From contig NZ_CP038266.1 in NCBI RefSeq assembly GCF_004564355.1, positions 930,001 to 994,000 of the forward strand: 64,000 nucleotides of DNA, in the 5' to 3' direction. The stretch is from Microbacterium wangchenii (lineage in GTDB: Bacteria > Actinomycetota > Actinomycetes > Actinomycetales > Microbacteriaceae). The notes under the pieces are model-generated. The model saw only the letters and a program-made list of their open reading frames with translations, was not told where the DNA came from and searched no databases. Made by a program: the position numbers and the translations under genes. Shown here piece after piece: positions 24,277-32,346 of this stretch (the stretch's first letter is position 1; every line of letters starts with the position of its first letter).

Positions 24277-25247
24277 CGGCTTCCTGCCACCACGACCCGC
24301 AGCGCGTCGGTGAGCGCTTCCAGCGCCGGCACGGGCACGCCGGCAGCCCGGGCCCGCTCGATGACGGCGCCCGGGATCGATTCGACCTCGGCCGCGCGGC
24401 CGGCTGCGACGTCCTGCAGCATCGATGCGCGATGCTCCCCGTGCACGGTGAGGGCGTGCTGGGTGGCGGCGTGGATGCGTGCGGCGTCCACGCCCACGCC
24501 GTGGGCGTGGGCCACGGCGACGACCTCGTCGACGACGCGGGCGATGAGGCGCCGCCCCGGCGGGATGTCCATCCCGGCGTTGGCCGCCCCGGTGAGGGCG
24601 GCCAGAACGTTGAGAGCGGTGTTGAAGGCGACCTTCTCCCACACGGCCGCGTCGATGTCGGAAGTGGCCCGCGCGTCGAATCCGGCGGAGGCCAGGACGG
24701 CGGCGACCGGGTCCACCGCCGCCGCCCCGGCGGCGTGGAACGCGCCGAGCTCCAGATGCCCTCCGCCCAGCGAGCGCACCCCGGTGAGGCCCTCCGCGTC
24801 CGCGGGCAGGGCGGCCACCCCCGTGACGATCCGGTCGGCGGGGAAGACCTCCGCGATGGTCTCCGGGTTGCCCAGCCCGTTCTGCAGCGTCAGCACGCGG
24901 GCGCCGGTGCCGGCGAAGCGGGCGATGGAGGCGACGGCGGGGCGCGTGTGCATGCCCTTGGTGAAGATGATGTACAGATCCGCCGCGCCGCTGAGGTCCT
25001 CGGCGCGGCACGCCGGCACCGGGACCTCGCGCACGCCCGCGTCGTCCTCCAGGCGGACGCCGCGCTCCGACAGCGCCCGCAGCAGATCCGCATCCACGTC
25101 CACGAGCGTCACGGCCGTTCCCGTCTCGGTCAGGCGGGCGGCGAACAGGCGACCCATCGCGCCGGCACCCGCGACGACGACGGATGCGACGCTCCCCGCA
25201 CCCGACGCCGTCCCCGGCGCGGGCGCGCCCCGGTCACCTGGCGACAT
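24273..25247 (-). CDS. Ketopantoate reductase (PanE/ApbA)-family oxidoreductase
   Basis: A 324-residue NAD(P)H-dependent 2-oxoacid reductase family member. It has VVVAGAGAMGRLFAARL near residue 22, FTKGMHT, the QNGLGNPE motif, and the catalytic lysine plus substrate asparagine in WEKVAFNTALNVL. The C-terminal GRAAEVESIPGAVI segment is also conserved. In a catabolic operon it is unlikely to serve pantothenate synthesis; reducing or oxidising an operon intermediate is more likely, but this is inference. ATG 25247 overlaps the ring-cleavage gene by 14 bases and has no clear ribosome site. The protein carries a Gly/Ala-rich N-terminal extension, so a shorter start is possible. Confidence 0.8.
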   Translation of the reverse strand: MSPGDRGAPAPGTASGAGSVASVVVAGAGAMGRLFAARLTETGTAVTLVDVDADLLRALSERGVRLEDDAGVREVPVPACRAEDLSGAADLYIIFTKGMHTRPAVASIARFAGTGARVLTLQNGLGNPETIAEVFPADRIVTGVAALPADAEGLTGVRSLGGGHLELGAFHAAGAAAVDPVAAVLASAGFDARATSDIDAAVWEKVAFNTALNVLAALTGAANAGMDIPPGRRLIARVVDEVVAVAHAHGVGVDAARIHAATQHALTVHGEHRASMLQDVAAGRAAEVESIPGAVIERARAAGVPVPALEALTDALRVVVAGSR

Positions 25248-26187
25248 CCGGCGTGCCGTAGACGTGGAACTCGGGTGGGATGGGTGCCCCCCACCCCGGC
25301 TTGGTCGCCCATTCCTCCGCCGTCCACACGTACGGTTCGCGGTCGGGGGCGAAGACGAGGTAGCCGCCGTTGGCGACCTCGATGCGGTTGCCGCCGGGTT
25401 CGCGCGTGTAGAGGTAGAACCCCTGGATCGCGGTGTGGCGCGACGGGCCCGCCTCGATGTGGATGCGCGCATCGGCGAAGATCTCCGCGGCGCGCAGCAC
25501 CTCCTCGCGGGTGTCGACGAGGTAGGCGAAGTGGTGCAGCCGCGCCGACCCGCTGGTGCGCTCCTGGGTGTAGATGAGTTCGTGCCCCTGGATGGTCGCG
25601 CTCATCCACGCGCCCGCCTCGGCCCCATCGGGCAGCTGGATGATCTCGTACGTCCGCAGCCCGAAGCCCTGCTCCCAGAACCGGCGGTTGGCGCGCACGT
25701 CGCGGGCCAGCAGGTTGAGATGATCGACGTGCCGCACGCTCGCGCCCCGGCCGGCGTAGGCCTGGAAGTTCACCGGGATGACGGGGCGCTTGCCCTCAGG
25801 GGCGACATAGCCCTCGGTGTCGAAGTAGAGCCGGAAGACGTGCCCGTCCGGGTCGGCGAACTCGTACTCGCGGCCGTCGCCCAGATCCTGCGGCACCCAC
25901 GCCCCGCCGTGCCCGTTCTCCTCCAGCCACGCGACGCGCCGCTCGAGGGCGTCGGCGCTCGCGGTCCGCCAGGAGGCGTACTCCAGACCGGCCTGCTCGG
26001 AGGGGGTGAGCTTCAGACTCCACCGCTCGTAATCCCCGAAGGCCCGCAGGTAGTGCGACCCGTCGCGCTCCTCGACCTCGTCCATCCCGAGCAGGTCGAC
26101 GAAGTACGCCAGCGTCTCCTCGAGCGTGGGGGTCAGCAGTGCATGGTGGCCCAGGTGGGCGAGTTCATGGCGGGGCGAGTCGGGCAC
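25234..26187 (-). CDS. Extradiol ring-cleavage dioxygenase, catechol 2,3-dioxygenase-like (VOC superfamily)
   Basis: A 317-residue two-domain vicinal-oxygen-chelate protein. The C-terminal domain has the expected iron facial triad: His in RHVDHLNLL (about 153), His in LHHFAYLVD (about 216) and Glu in NRIEVANGG (about 268). The second-shell AGPSRHTAIQGFYLY region resembles catechol and homoprotocatechuate 2,3-dioxygenases. It would open an aromatic diol between a hydroxylated and a non-hydroxylated carbon. The GTG start at 26187 has AAGGAG 6 bases before it. With the FAH enzyme in the same operon it forms a meta-cleavage pair. The exact diol is unknown. Confidence 0.85.
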   Translation of the reverse strand: MPDSPRHELAHLGHHALLTPTLEETLAYFVDLLGMDEVEERDGSHYLRAFGDYERWSLKLTPSEQAGLEYASWRTASADALERRVAWLEENGHGGAWVPQDLGDGREYEFADPDGHVFRLYFDTEGYVAPEGKRPVIPVNFQAYAGRGASVRHVDHLNLLARDVRANRRFWEQGFGLRTYEIIQLPDGAEAGAWMSATIQGHELIYTQERTSGSARLHHFAYLVDTREEVLRAAEIFADARIHIEAGPSRHTAIQGFYLYTREPGGNRIEVANGGYLVFAPDREPYVWTAEEWATKPGWGAPIPPEFHVYGTPDVAR

Positions 26188-26198
26188 GCGGCACTCCT

Positions 26199-26648
26199 TC
26201 AGGACGGATGGGGGATCGCTGCCGCGGGGGCGAGCGCGGGATCGCGGAACACGGGCGTGATGATCCGCTCGGCGATGCGCCATCCCAGCGCGGTGCGGCG
26301 GTAGAGGTCGGAGAAATCGGCCACCATGAACACCGGGACGCCCGGGGGAGGCGGGTCGTCGTTGCTAGCGAAGGTGTGCCAGCTCGAGCGGCCTCTCACC
26401 TCGTCGCCTCCGGCGGGTTCGAGCAGCAGGTTGCCGAGCCCGTGGCGCGTCGTACGCGCCCCCGTCCGCGCACGGAAGGAGGCGATGACCGCCTCGGCGT
26501 CGTGGAATTCCCGCCCGATGCTGATGTAGTGCACGTCCTCGGCCAGGATCGTGCGCAGCGCATCGAAGTCGTGCAGGTCCAGCGCCCACGCGAAGCGCGC
26601 GTTGAGGTCACCGATCGAGGCCCGCGCCTCGGCGTCCAGCGGCGTCAT
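26199..26648 (-). CDS. SnoaL-like/NTF2-fold protein
   Basis: A 149-residue small alpha+beta cone protein of the SnoaL_4 type, with LNARFAWALDLHDFDALRTI leading into LAEDVHYISIG, and a C-terminal GWRIAERIITPVF. Some relatives are isomerases, others are beta-like subunits of ring-hydroxylating oxygenases; no alpha subunit or electron-transfer gene is near, so an isomerase or dehydratase accessory role is more likely here. It is coupled to the FAH gene by ATGA. Its stop lies next to the ribosome site of the dioxygenase. Confidence 0.75.
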   Translation of the reverse strand: MTPLDAEARASIGDLNARFAWALDLHDFDALRTILAEDVHYISIGREFHDAEAVIASFRARTGARTTRHGLGNLLLEPAGGDEVRGRSSWHTFASNDDPPPPGVPVFMVADFSDLYRRTALGWRIAERIITPVFRDPALAPAAAIPHPS

Positions 26649-27562
26649 CGCCGCTGGACGGGGTTCGACAGTGTGCCGATCCCCTGGATCGAGACCTCGA
26701 TGACCCCGCCCAGGCGGGCCAGGTCGACGTTCTGCACCGCGCCGCCGCGCGCGGAGCGCTTCAGGGCCGTGCCCATCGCGATGACATCGCCGGCCTCGAG
26801 GGTCAGGTACTCCGAGGCGAAGGAGATGACCTCGGCGACGGAGAATCGCAGGTTGGCCGTGTTGTCGTCGGTGACGAGGGCGCCGTCATGGGTGCACGTG
26901 ATCCGCAGGGCGTGCGGATCCGGGATCTCATCGCGCGTGCTCACCCACGGGCCGAGCGGTCCGAAGGTGTCGGAGCCCTTGTATCGCGCCGGATAGCTCA
27001 CCCAGCTGTCGACGTACCGGATGCCGTCGGCGCTGTCGGGGTCGGGGTGGATCGCGCGGTAGTGGAAGGTGTCGGCGTCCCGCATGGTCGGGGAGGTCAG
27101 GTCGTTGATGATCGTGTAGCCGAACACGTGCGCGAGGGCATCCTCGACGGCGATGTCGGCCCCACCTCGCCCGATCACGACCGCGAGCTCGGGTTCGGGG
27201 TGCACCCGCCCGTACGCCTCCTTGACCACGATCGGTCGGCCGTGCCCGACGAGCGAGGAGGACGGCTTCACGAACATCGCCGGCGTGGACGGACCGCGCA
27301 TGATCCGGTCGGGATTGGCGCTGTTGTTCAGCGCGACGCACAGCACCTTCCCGGGGCGGCGCACCGGCGGCAGCCACGACAGCGATGCGACGGGCCGGAC
27401 GTCGCCGGATGCCAGCGCGGCGGCCGCTGCGGCGCGCCACTGGGCCTCGGGGACTGCGAGCATGACGTCCAGGTCGGGGTACGGCATCGCCGCCGCCTCT
27501 TCCGGCGAGGCCTGGACGACCACCGTCGTGGCGGCGCCGTCCTCGATCGTCCCGAATCTCAT
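26645..27562 (-). CDS. Fumarylacetoacetate hydrolase family protein
   Basis: A 305-residue FAH-fold enzyme. PAMFVKPSSSLVGHG, the metal-binding HPEPELAVVIGRG, FGYTIINDLTSP and EAGDVIAMGTA mark the domain, which runs from about residue 70 to the end. The N-terminal part (about 1-70) is the small cap domain seen in bacterial FAH proteins. Family reactions include hydrolysis, hydration or decarboxylation of 2-hydroxymuconate-type and acylpyruvate intermediates, so it is the natural partner of the extradiol dioxygenase in this operon. ATG 27562 follows the aldehyde dehydrogenase stop by 7 bases. Confidence 0.87.
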   Translation of the reverse strand: MRFGTIEDGAATTVVVQASPEEAAAMPYPDLDVMLAVPEAQWRAAAAAALASGDVRPVASLSWLPPVRRPGKVLCVALNNSANPDRIMRGPSTPAMFVKPSSSLVGHGRPIVVKEAYGRVHPEPELAVVIGRGGADIAVEDALAHVFGYTIINDLTSPTMRDADTFHYRAIHPDPDSADGIRYVDSWVSYPARYKGSDTFGPLGPWVSTRDEIPDPHALRITCTHDGALVTDDNTANLRFSVAEVISFASEYLTLEAGDVIAMGTALKRSARGGAVQNVDLARLGGVIEVSIQGIGTLSNPVQRR

Positions 27563-27569
27563 CGGGCGG

Positions 27570-28967
27570 TCAGACGGTGATCACTTTGGTGCCGGCCACG
27601 GCCTTGAGGCCGTGCACGCCGAACTCCAGTCCGTATCCCGACCCCTTCGTCCCGCCGAAGGGCACCACGGGATTGATCGTGCCGTGCTGGTTGATCCAGA
27701 CGGTGCCGCTCTGGATCCGCTCGGCGATGAGCCGCGCCTGCTCCGGGTCGCCCCACACCGATGCGCCCAGGGCCTGATCGGAGGCGTTGGCGCGCGCGAT
27801 GACGTCGTCGAGGTCGGTGTAGCGCACGATCGGGAGGACCGGCCCGAACTGCTCCTCAGAGACCAGCAGGGCGTCGTCGTCGATGTCGGCGACGATCGTC
27901 GCGCGGTAGAAGTGGGCGCCGAGGTCGGGCGCCGCCTCTCCTCCCGTGACGATGCGCGCCCCGCGGTCACGCGCGTCCTCGACGAGGCCCGACACGATGT
28001 CGAACTGCTGCCGGGTGGAGAGCGGGCCCAGCGCGCTGCGCTCGTCCATGCCCGGCCCCAGCGGTGCCGCCTCGGCCAGGCGGGCGAGCTCGTCGACGAC
28101 CTCGTCGTAGAGGGAGTCGTGCACGTAGAGGCGCTTGAGGGCGGCGCAGGTCTGACCGGAGTTGATGAACGCTCCCCAGAAGAGCTTCTCGCCGAGGGCC
28201 TTCACATCCGCCCCCGGCAGGACGATGCCCGCGTCGTTCCCGCCGAGCTCGAGGGTCAGGCGCGCGAGGTTGTGCGCGGAGCTCTTGACGATCTCCCGCC
28301 CGGTGCGCGTGGACCCGGTGAACATGATCTTGTCGATGCCGGGATGGGCGGCGATCGCCGCGCCCACCTCGCGGTCGCCGGGCACCACGGTGAGGACGCC
28401 GGGAGGAAGCTGCCGGTTCATCAGCTCCGCCACCGCCATCACGCTGAGCGGCGTGTACTCGCTCGGCTTGGCCACCACGGCGTTGCCCATCCGCAGCGAC
28501 GGCGCGATCTGCCAGATCGCGATGAGCGCCGGCCAGTTCCACGGGCTGATCGCGCCGACGACCCCCAGCGGCACGTAGTGCAGCTCGCTCCGAGTGCCCT
28601 CGCCCTCGAAGATCACCTCTGGTTCCAGCGGCAGGTCGGCGGCGGCGCGGATCCAGGCGGCGCAGCCGGCGGCTTCGAAGCGGGCGCCGAGGCCGTTGAG
28701 GGGCTTGCCCTGCTCTTTCGCGATGATCTGCGCGAGCTCCTCGGCGTGTGCGTCGATCTCGTCGGCGGACGCGTGCAGGAGCCGGCTGCGCTCCGCGTGG
28801 CCGAGGGCCGCCCACGCGGGCTGCGCCGCCCGCGCGGTCGCGACGGCGTCGTCGAGGTCGGCTCGGGTGCGCGCCGCGACGTAGCCGATGGGCTCGCCGG
28901 TGGCCGCATCCGGCACCGCGCGACCCTCCTGCGCCGTCACCGAGATGTCTTCCAGCAGTGTCGTCAT
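27570..28967 (-). CDS. Aldehyde dehydrogenase, aromatic/benzaldehyde-type
   Basis: A 465-residue NAD(P)-dependent aldehyde dehydrogenase. ISPWNWPALIAIWQIAP is the cofactor segment, the general base is in LELGGNDAGIVLPG and the nucleophilic cysteine in NSGQTCAALKR. The C-terminal PFGGTKGSGYGLEFG is conserved. It is only distantly related to the GabD-type enzyme at 5584-7056 and looks closer to aryl/long-chain aldehyde dehydrogenases. In this operon it can oxidise the aldehyde made by the ThDP enzyme. ATG 28967 has AGGAG 5 bases upstream and overlaps the CMD stop by ATGA. Confidence 0.87.
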   Translation of the reverse strand: MTTLLEDISVTAQEGRAVPDAATGEPIGYVAARTRADLDDAVATARAAQPAWAALGHAERSRLLHASADEIDAHAEELAQIIAKEQGKPLNGLGARFEAAGCAAWIRAAADLPLEPEVIFEGEGTRSELHYVPLGVVGAISPWNWPALIAIWQIAPSLRMGNAVVAKPSEYTPLSVMAVAELMNRQLPPGVLTVVPGDREVGAAIAAHPGIDKIMFTGSTRTGREIVKSSAHNLARLTLELGGNDAGIVLPGADVKALGEKLFWGAFINSGQTCAALKRLYVHDSLYDEVVDELARLAEAAPLGPGMDERSALGPLSTRQQFDIVSGLVEDARDRGARIVTGGEAAPDLGAHFYRATIVADIDDDALLVSEEQFGPVLPIVRYTDLDDVIARANASDQALGASVWGDPEQARLIAERIQSGTVWINQHGTINPVVPFGGTKGSGYGLEFGVHGLKAVAGTKVITV

Positions 28968-29398
28968 GATGGCTCCTTTCTGCGTGTCGCCTCGGCTTCG
29001 CCGTCGAGGACGTCGCCGATGCCGCGCGCGTCGAACACCTCGCGGAGCACGCGCACCCCCAGCACCGCGGCGGGGATGCCGCAGTACAGCAGCCCCTGCA
29101 GCACGATCTCGCGCAGTGCGACCGGTGAGACGCCGTTCTCCAGGGCGCCTTCGGTGTGCACGCGCAGTTCGTGCTCCTTCCCGCTGGCCAGGAGCATCGC
29201 GAACGTCACCTCGCTGCGGGCGGCGAGGGAGAGCCCCGGCCGCTGCCACACGTCGCCGAAGGTGAAGCGGGTGACGAAGTCCTCGAGTTTGTCGTTGAGG
29301 TCGGTCGTCGTGTCGACGCGGCCCTCGGCGCCCTGGGGGCCGAACATCGCGCGGCGCTGCCGGATGCCGATGTCGTACAGTTCGTCGCGGATGACCAC
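28964..29398 (-). CDS. Carboxymuconolactone decarboxylase family protein
   Basis: A 144-residue all-helical CMD/PcaC-fold protein: LSLAARSEVTFAMLLASG followed by ELRVHTEGALENGVS and LQGLLYCGIPAAV. This is the PcaC pattern rather than AhpD; the CxxC redox pair of AhpD is missing. PcaC decarboxylates 4-carboxymuconolactone in the ortho pathway, but neighbours here are meta-cleavage genes, so it may act on another lactone or acid. The GTG start at 29398 has AGGAGG 7 bases upstream. It is the first gene of the eight-gene operon, 136 bases downstream of the AraC gene. Confidence 0.82.
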   Translation of the reverse strand: MVIRDELYDIGIRQRRAMFGPQGAEGRVDTTTDLNDKLEDFVTRFTFGDVWQRPGLSLAARSEVTFAMLLASGKEHELRVHTEGALENGVSPVALREIVLQGLLYCGIPAAVLGVRVLREVFDARGIGDVLDGEAEATRRKEPS

Positions 29399-29534
29399 CG
29401 TGTCGCCTCCTGGTCGGTTCAGGTCGTCTCATCCGAGAGCGAGAAGGCACCGTCGGACCACTCGAGTCTCGTCCGCGGGGGCTGCGGCCGCTGGTCGCGC
29501 GGTGCACGCGACTGCCGCATCGGCGCAGGATCGA

Positions 29535-30497
29535 TCAGTCGCCCAGGCGCGCCATCCGCAGCTCGCGCGGGGTGATGCCGTAGGTCGCCCGGAACACCTT
29601 GCTGAAGTGGCTGGCGTCGGGGAAGCCCCAGCGCTGGGCGATCTCGAGGATCGACAGCGACGCCTGGGCGGGATCGCTCAGCGCCATGCGGCAGTGTTCC
29701 AGTCGCCGCGAGCGGATGTAGCCCGAGACGGTGAGGTCCTCTCCCCGGAAGAGGTATTGCAGCTGCCGGACGGACATGTAGTGGGCCTTGGCCACCTCGA
29801 CGGCGTTGAGGTCGGGTTCGTGCAGGTGCGCGTCGATGTACAGCTTGAGCCGGCGCATCTCGACCTGGCGCGTCTGGCCCCAGTGGTCCTGGTCCTCGGA
29901 CAGCTGCGCGTAGACCAGGGCGGTCAGCAGGTCCAGTGAGCTGTGCAGGATCCGCATCCCGGCGACCCCGTCCAGGGTGTCGAGGTTCTCGGAGAGGTGA
30001 CGCATGAACGGCGAGATCAGCGCCCCCACTCCGGAGTCGCCGGACAGCCGCACCGCGGTGATGCGGCGGATGAGGGACTCCGGGACGTCGAACGCGTCCT
30101 GCGGGAACGCCATCACGAGGCAGTGCACGTCGCCGCTGAATTCCAGCGTGTACGGCCTGCTGGTGTCGTAGATCGCCAGGTCGCCCGGGCGCAGGACGCT
30201 CTGCCGCCCGTCCTGGGCGACGAGCCCCGTGCCCTCCACCTGCAGGGTGATCTTGTAGTGCTTGGGGTCGTCGGGGGAGATCAGCGCGGGGGTGCGCAGC
30301 ACCCGATGCGCGCTCGCCGCGATCTCGCTCAGGCACGTGCCCTCCACGATGCGCCAGCGGATGCTGCCGGTGAAACCGGGGCCGCCGATCACGTGCAGCG
30401 GCACGAAGCGGCTGCCCGCGACCTCCCGCCATTCGCCGATGGATCGCGCGGTCGCCGTCTCGACGCCGGTGTACTCGGTGGTGGAAGCGCGCGCCAT
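29535..30497 (-). CDS. AraC-family transcriptional regulator, likely activator of the aromatic operon
   Basis: A 320-residue regulator. Residues about 30-150 form an AraC_binding_2 cupin-like sensor (LRPGDLAIYDTSRPYTLEF). The C-terminal 100 residues hold the two helix-turn-helix motifs: LNAVEVAKAHYMSVRQLQYLF, then ILEIAQRWGFPDASHFSKVF and YGITPRELR. This architecture is that of FeaR/XylS-type activators of aromatic catabolism. ATG 30497 is preceded by GGGGAG. It lies just upstream of, and in the same direction as, the eight-gene catabolic operon, so it probably responds to an aromatic effector (inference). Confidence 0.87.
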   Translation of the reverse strand: MARASTTEYTGVETATARSIGEWREVAGSRFVPLHVIGGPGFTGSIRWRIVEGTCLSEIAASAHRVLRTPALISPDDPKHYKITLQVEGTGLVAQDGRQSVLRPGDLAIYDTSRPYTLEFSGDVHCLVMAFPQDAFDVPESLIRRITAVRLSGDSGVGALISPFMRHLSENLDTLDGVAGMRILHSSLDLLTALVYAQLSEDQDHWGQTRQVEMRRLKLYIDAHLHEPDLNAVEVAKAHYMSVRQLQYLFRGEDLTVSGYIRSRRLEHCRMALSDPAQASLSILEIAQRWGFPDASHFSKVFRATYGITPRELRMARLGD

Positions 30498-30661
30498 TGT
30501 GTTCTCCCCGCAAGACGAAAGAGGGCCCACGCGTTCCTGAGCAGGCTCGCCGATGAGCACCTCGAGGGGGAGCATAACTCCGCCCGGCCGACGGCCGCCA
30601 GCATTCGTGCCCGAGCCGATGCGATTCGCCCGGCACCGCCGGATGCCGGTAGACAGGTGCG

Positions 30662-31948
30662 ATGGACTCGGTGGGGGGCGCCAGGCCGCGGCGGCTGGAT
30701 GTGCGCACGTGGTCGCGCCGCCGCCGGTTCGCCGTCCTCGCCCTCCTGGGCGTGCTCGTGGCCGGCGGACCGCTCGGCACCGACATGTACACGCCGGGGC
30801 TGCCGCAGGTGATCGACGACCTCGGCACCGAGACGGGCCTGGTCCAGCTCACCCTCATGGCGTACAACGTCGGCCTGGGGGTCGGGCAGTTCGCGTGGGG
30901 ACCCATCAGCGACCGCGTCGGGCGCCGGGGGCCCGTCATCCTCGGCTCGGTCGGATTCGCCGTCGCGGCGCTCCTGTGCTCCTTCGCACCGAACATCGGC
31001 GTGCTCCTGGCCGGTCGCGTCCTGATGGGCTTCGCCGGGGCGGCCGGCATCGTGGTGGGCCGGGCGATCGCGCGCGATCTGTACTCCGGCGCCGAGCTCA
31101 CGCGCGTCTTCGGCATCCTCGCCGTCGTCTTCGGCATCGCTCCGGTGATCGGCCCCCTCGTCGGCGGGTTCGTGCTCAGCGTCGGCAGCTGGCGCTCGAC
31201 GTTCCTCCTGCTCATGACGATCGGCGTGCTGCTCGCCGTCGCCAGCGCCGTCGGCATCCCCGAGACGCTGCGGCCTGAACTGCGCGTGCGCGGCGCGTCG
31301 ACCGAGAGACGGGAGGCGTGGATCGCCCCGTTGCGCAACCGGCAGTTCGTCACGAGCGTCCTGATCCTCGTGGGCGCGTCGACCTCGATGATCCTCTATC
31401 TCAGCTCCGTGCCGATCGTGCTCCAGCGCGAGCGCGGTATGGACGTCGTGGGGTACTCGATGCTGTTCGCGTTCAACGCGGTCGGTGTCCTCCTGGGAGC
31501 GCAGGTGGGCCCATGGCTCAGTCGCCGCCTCGGCGGCATCCGGGTGCTCGTTCTGGCCCTCCTGCTGAACCTCGCCGCCGCCCTCACGGTGGCGTTCAGC
31601 TCGGCGCTGCGCAGCCCCCTGTGGGTGCTGGATGCGGGCATGTGGTTCACGGTCTTCGCGGCCGGCATCTGCATGCCGCTCGCGATCGGGCTGGCTCTGC
31701 AGCCGTTCGCGAAAGGCGCCGGAACCGCCGCCGCGATCGCCGGCGGCTCGCAACTCGCGCTCGGTTCGGTCGTTCCCGCGATCGTCGTGAGCGTCGTGGA
31801 GACCTCCGGCGTGGTCCTCGGCATCGCCCAGGCCGCGGCGACGATCGTGACCCTGGGACTGGTCGGAGTCGCGGCGATGTCGGCGCGCCGGGCGCCGCGC
31901 ACACGGGACGCTGGGGACTCGGAGCCGGATCTCACCGAGCCCGCGTAG
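30662..31948 (+). CDS. Bcr/CflA-family multidrug efflux MFS transporter
   Basis: A 428-residue, 12-helix drug:H+ antiporter. It shows the Bcr/CflA features DMYTPGLPQVIDDL in the first loop, GPISDRVGRRGPVILG as motif A, and IAPVIGPLVGGFVL as motif C of exporters. It pumps out toxic compounds, possibly aromatics handled by the flanking pathway. There is no clear Shine-Dalgarno; TAGACA at 30650-30655 lies 6 bases before the ATG, suggesting a leaderless mRNA. It is divergent from the AraC regulator and ends at the start of a repeat-containing gap. Confidence 0.85.
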   Translation: MDSVGGARPRRLDVRTWSRRRRFAVLALLGVLVAGGPLGTDMYTPGLPQVIDDLGTETGLVQLTLMAYNVGLGVGQFAWGPISDRVGRRGPVILGSVGFAVAALLCSFAPNIGVLLAGRVLMGFAGAAGIVVGRAIARDLYSGAELTRVFGILAVVFGIAPVIGPLVGGFVLSVGSWRSTFLLLMTIGVLLAVASAVGIPETLRPELRVRGASTERREAWIAPLRNRQFVTSVLILVGASTSMILYLSSVPIVLQRERGMDVVGYSMLFAFNAVGVLLGAQVGPWLSRRLGGIRVLVLALLLNLAAALTVAFSSALRSPLWVLDAGMWFTVFAAGICMPLAIGLALQPFAKGAGTAAAIAGGSQLALGSVVPAIVVSVVETSGVVLGIAQAAATIVTLGLVGVAAMSARRAPRTRDAGDSEPDLTEPA

Positions 31949-32015
31949 GGTGTGGCGCCGACCAGGCTGACAGCTGCGGCGCTCTATGCGCGGGGCGGTG
32001 GCGGCTCCCGGCCGC

Positions 32016-32103
32016 CTTCCCGAACTCCTCAAGACCGGCCTGGAAGCACCGCGGATCCAGCCCTGGGTGTCGGTTCTGCCCCGGTCTTGAGGAGTTCGGG
32101 AAG
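32016..32103. repeat. Inverted-repeat element unit 1 (23-bp perfect arms)
   Basis: Arms 32016-32038 and 32081-32103 are exact reverse complements over 23 bases, with core CCCGAACTCCTCAAGACC, enclosing a 42-nt GC-rich loop. It lies in the 398-bp gap 31949-32346 between two convergent genes. Apart from units 1 and 2 no other element was seen in that gap. It could act as a bidirectional terminator, and it belongs to a five-member family in this window. Confidence 0.85.
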
Positions 32104-32212
32104 CGGTGGTGGGAGGGCAGCGGCCGAGATGCGCCGCACGCCATCCGATGCGCTCATCCCAGGTCCGAGCCCGCGCCTGGGGTCGGATTCGGCTGTGGTC
32201 TGCCTCTCCGCA

Positions 32213-32298
32213 TTCCCGAACTCCTCGGAACTCTGCCGTCGCAGCCCGATTCCGGCCGGGAGCGGCCGCCTCCGGACCGGTCTTGAGGAGTTCGGGAA
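32213..32298. repeat. Inverted-repeat element unit 2
   Basis: Arms 32213-32226 and 32285-32298 pair perfectly over 14 bases (TTCCCGAACTCCTC / GAGGAGTTCGGGAA). The right arm is preceded by ACCGGTCTT as in unit 1, while the inner part of the left arm has diverged to GGAACT. The loop is 58 nt. It lies 110 bases downstream of unit 1 in the same convergent gap. Confidence 0.8.
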
Positions 32299-32346
32299 GC
32301 ACCGGGGCCTGGATGCAGCAGGGCCGGGAAGCAGCAGTGCCGGCCG

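Noticed and set aside
22933..26304. A 1123-codon open frame on the plus strand
   Set aside because: It runs antisense across several well-supported minus-strand genes with clear catalytic motifs; its translation is Arg/Ala-rich low-complexity sequence typical of an antisense frame in GC-rich DNA.
26199..26648. SnoaL-like protein as the beta subunit of a ring-hydroxylating dioxygenase
   Set aside because: No alpha subunit, ferredoxin or reductase gene is present nearby.
21375..29398. Naming the operon genes as a mandelate (mdl) pathway
   Set aside because: The enzyme families fit, but FMN and ThDP enzymes of these families accept many substrates and a CMD and ketopantoate-reductase homologue do not belong to that pathway.
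30498..30575. Longer start for the AraC regulator
   Set aside because: The extra residues are unlike the sensor domain and ATG 30497 has GGGGAG upstream.
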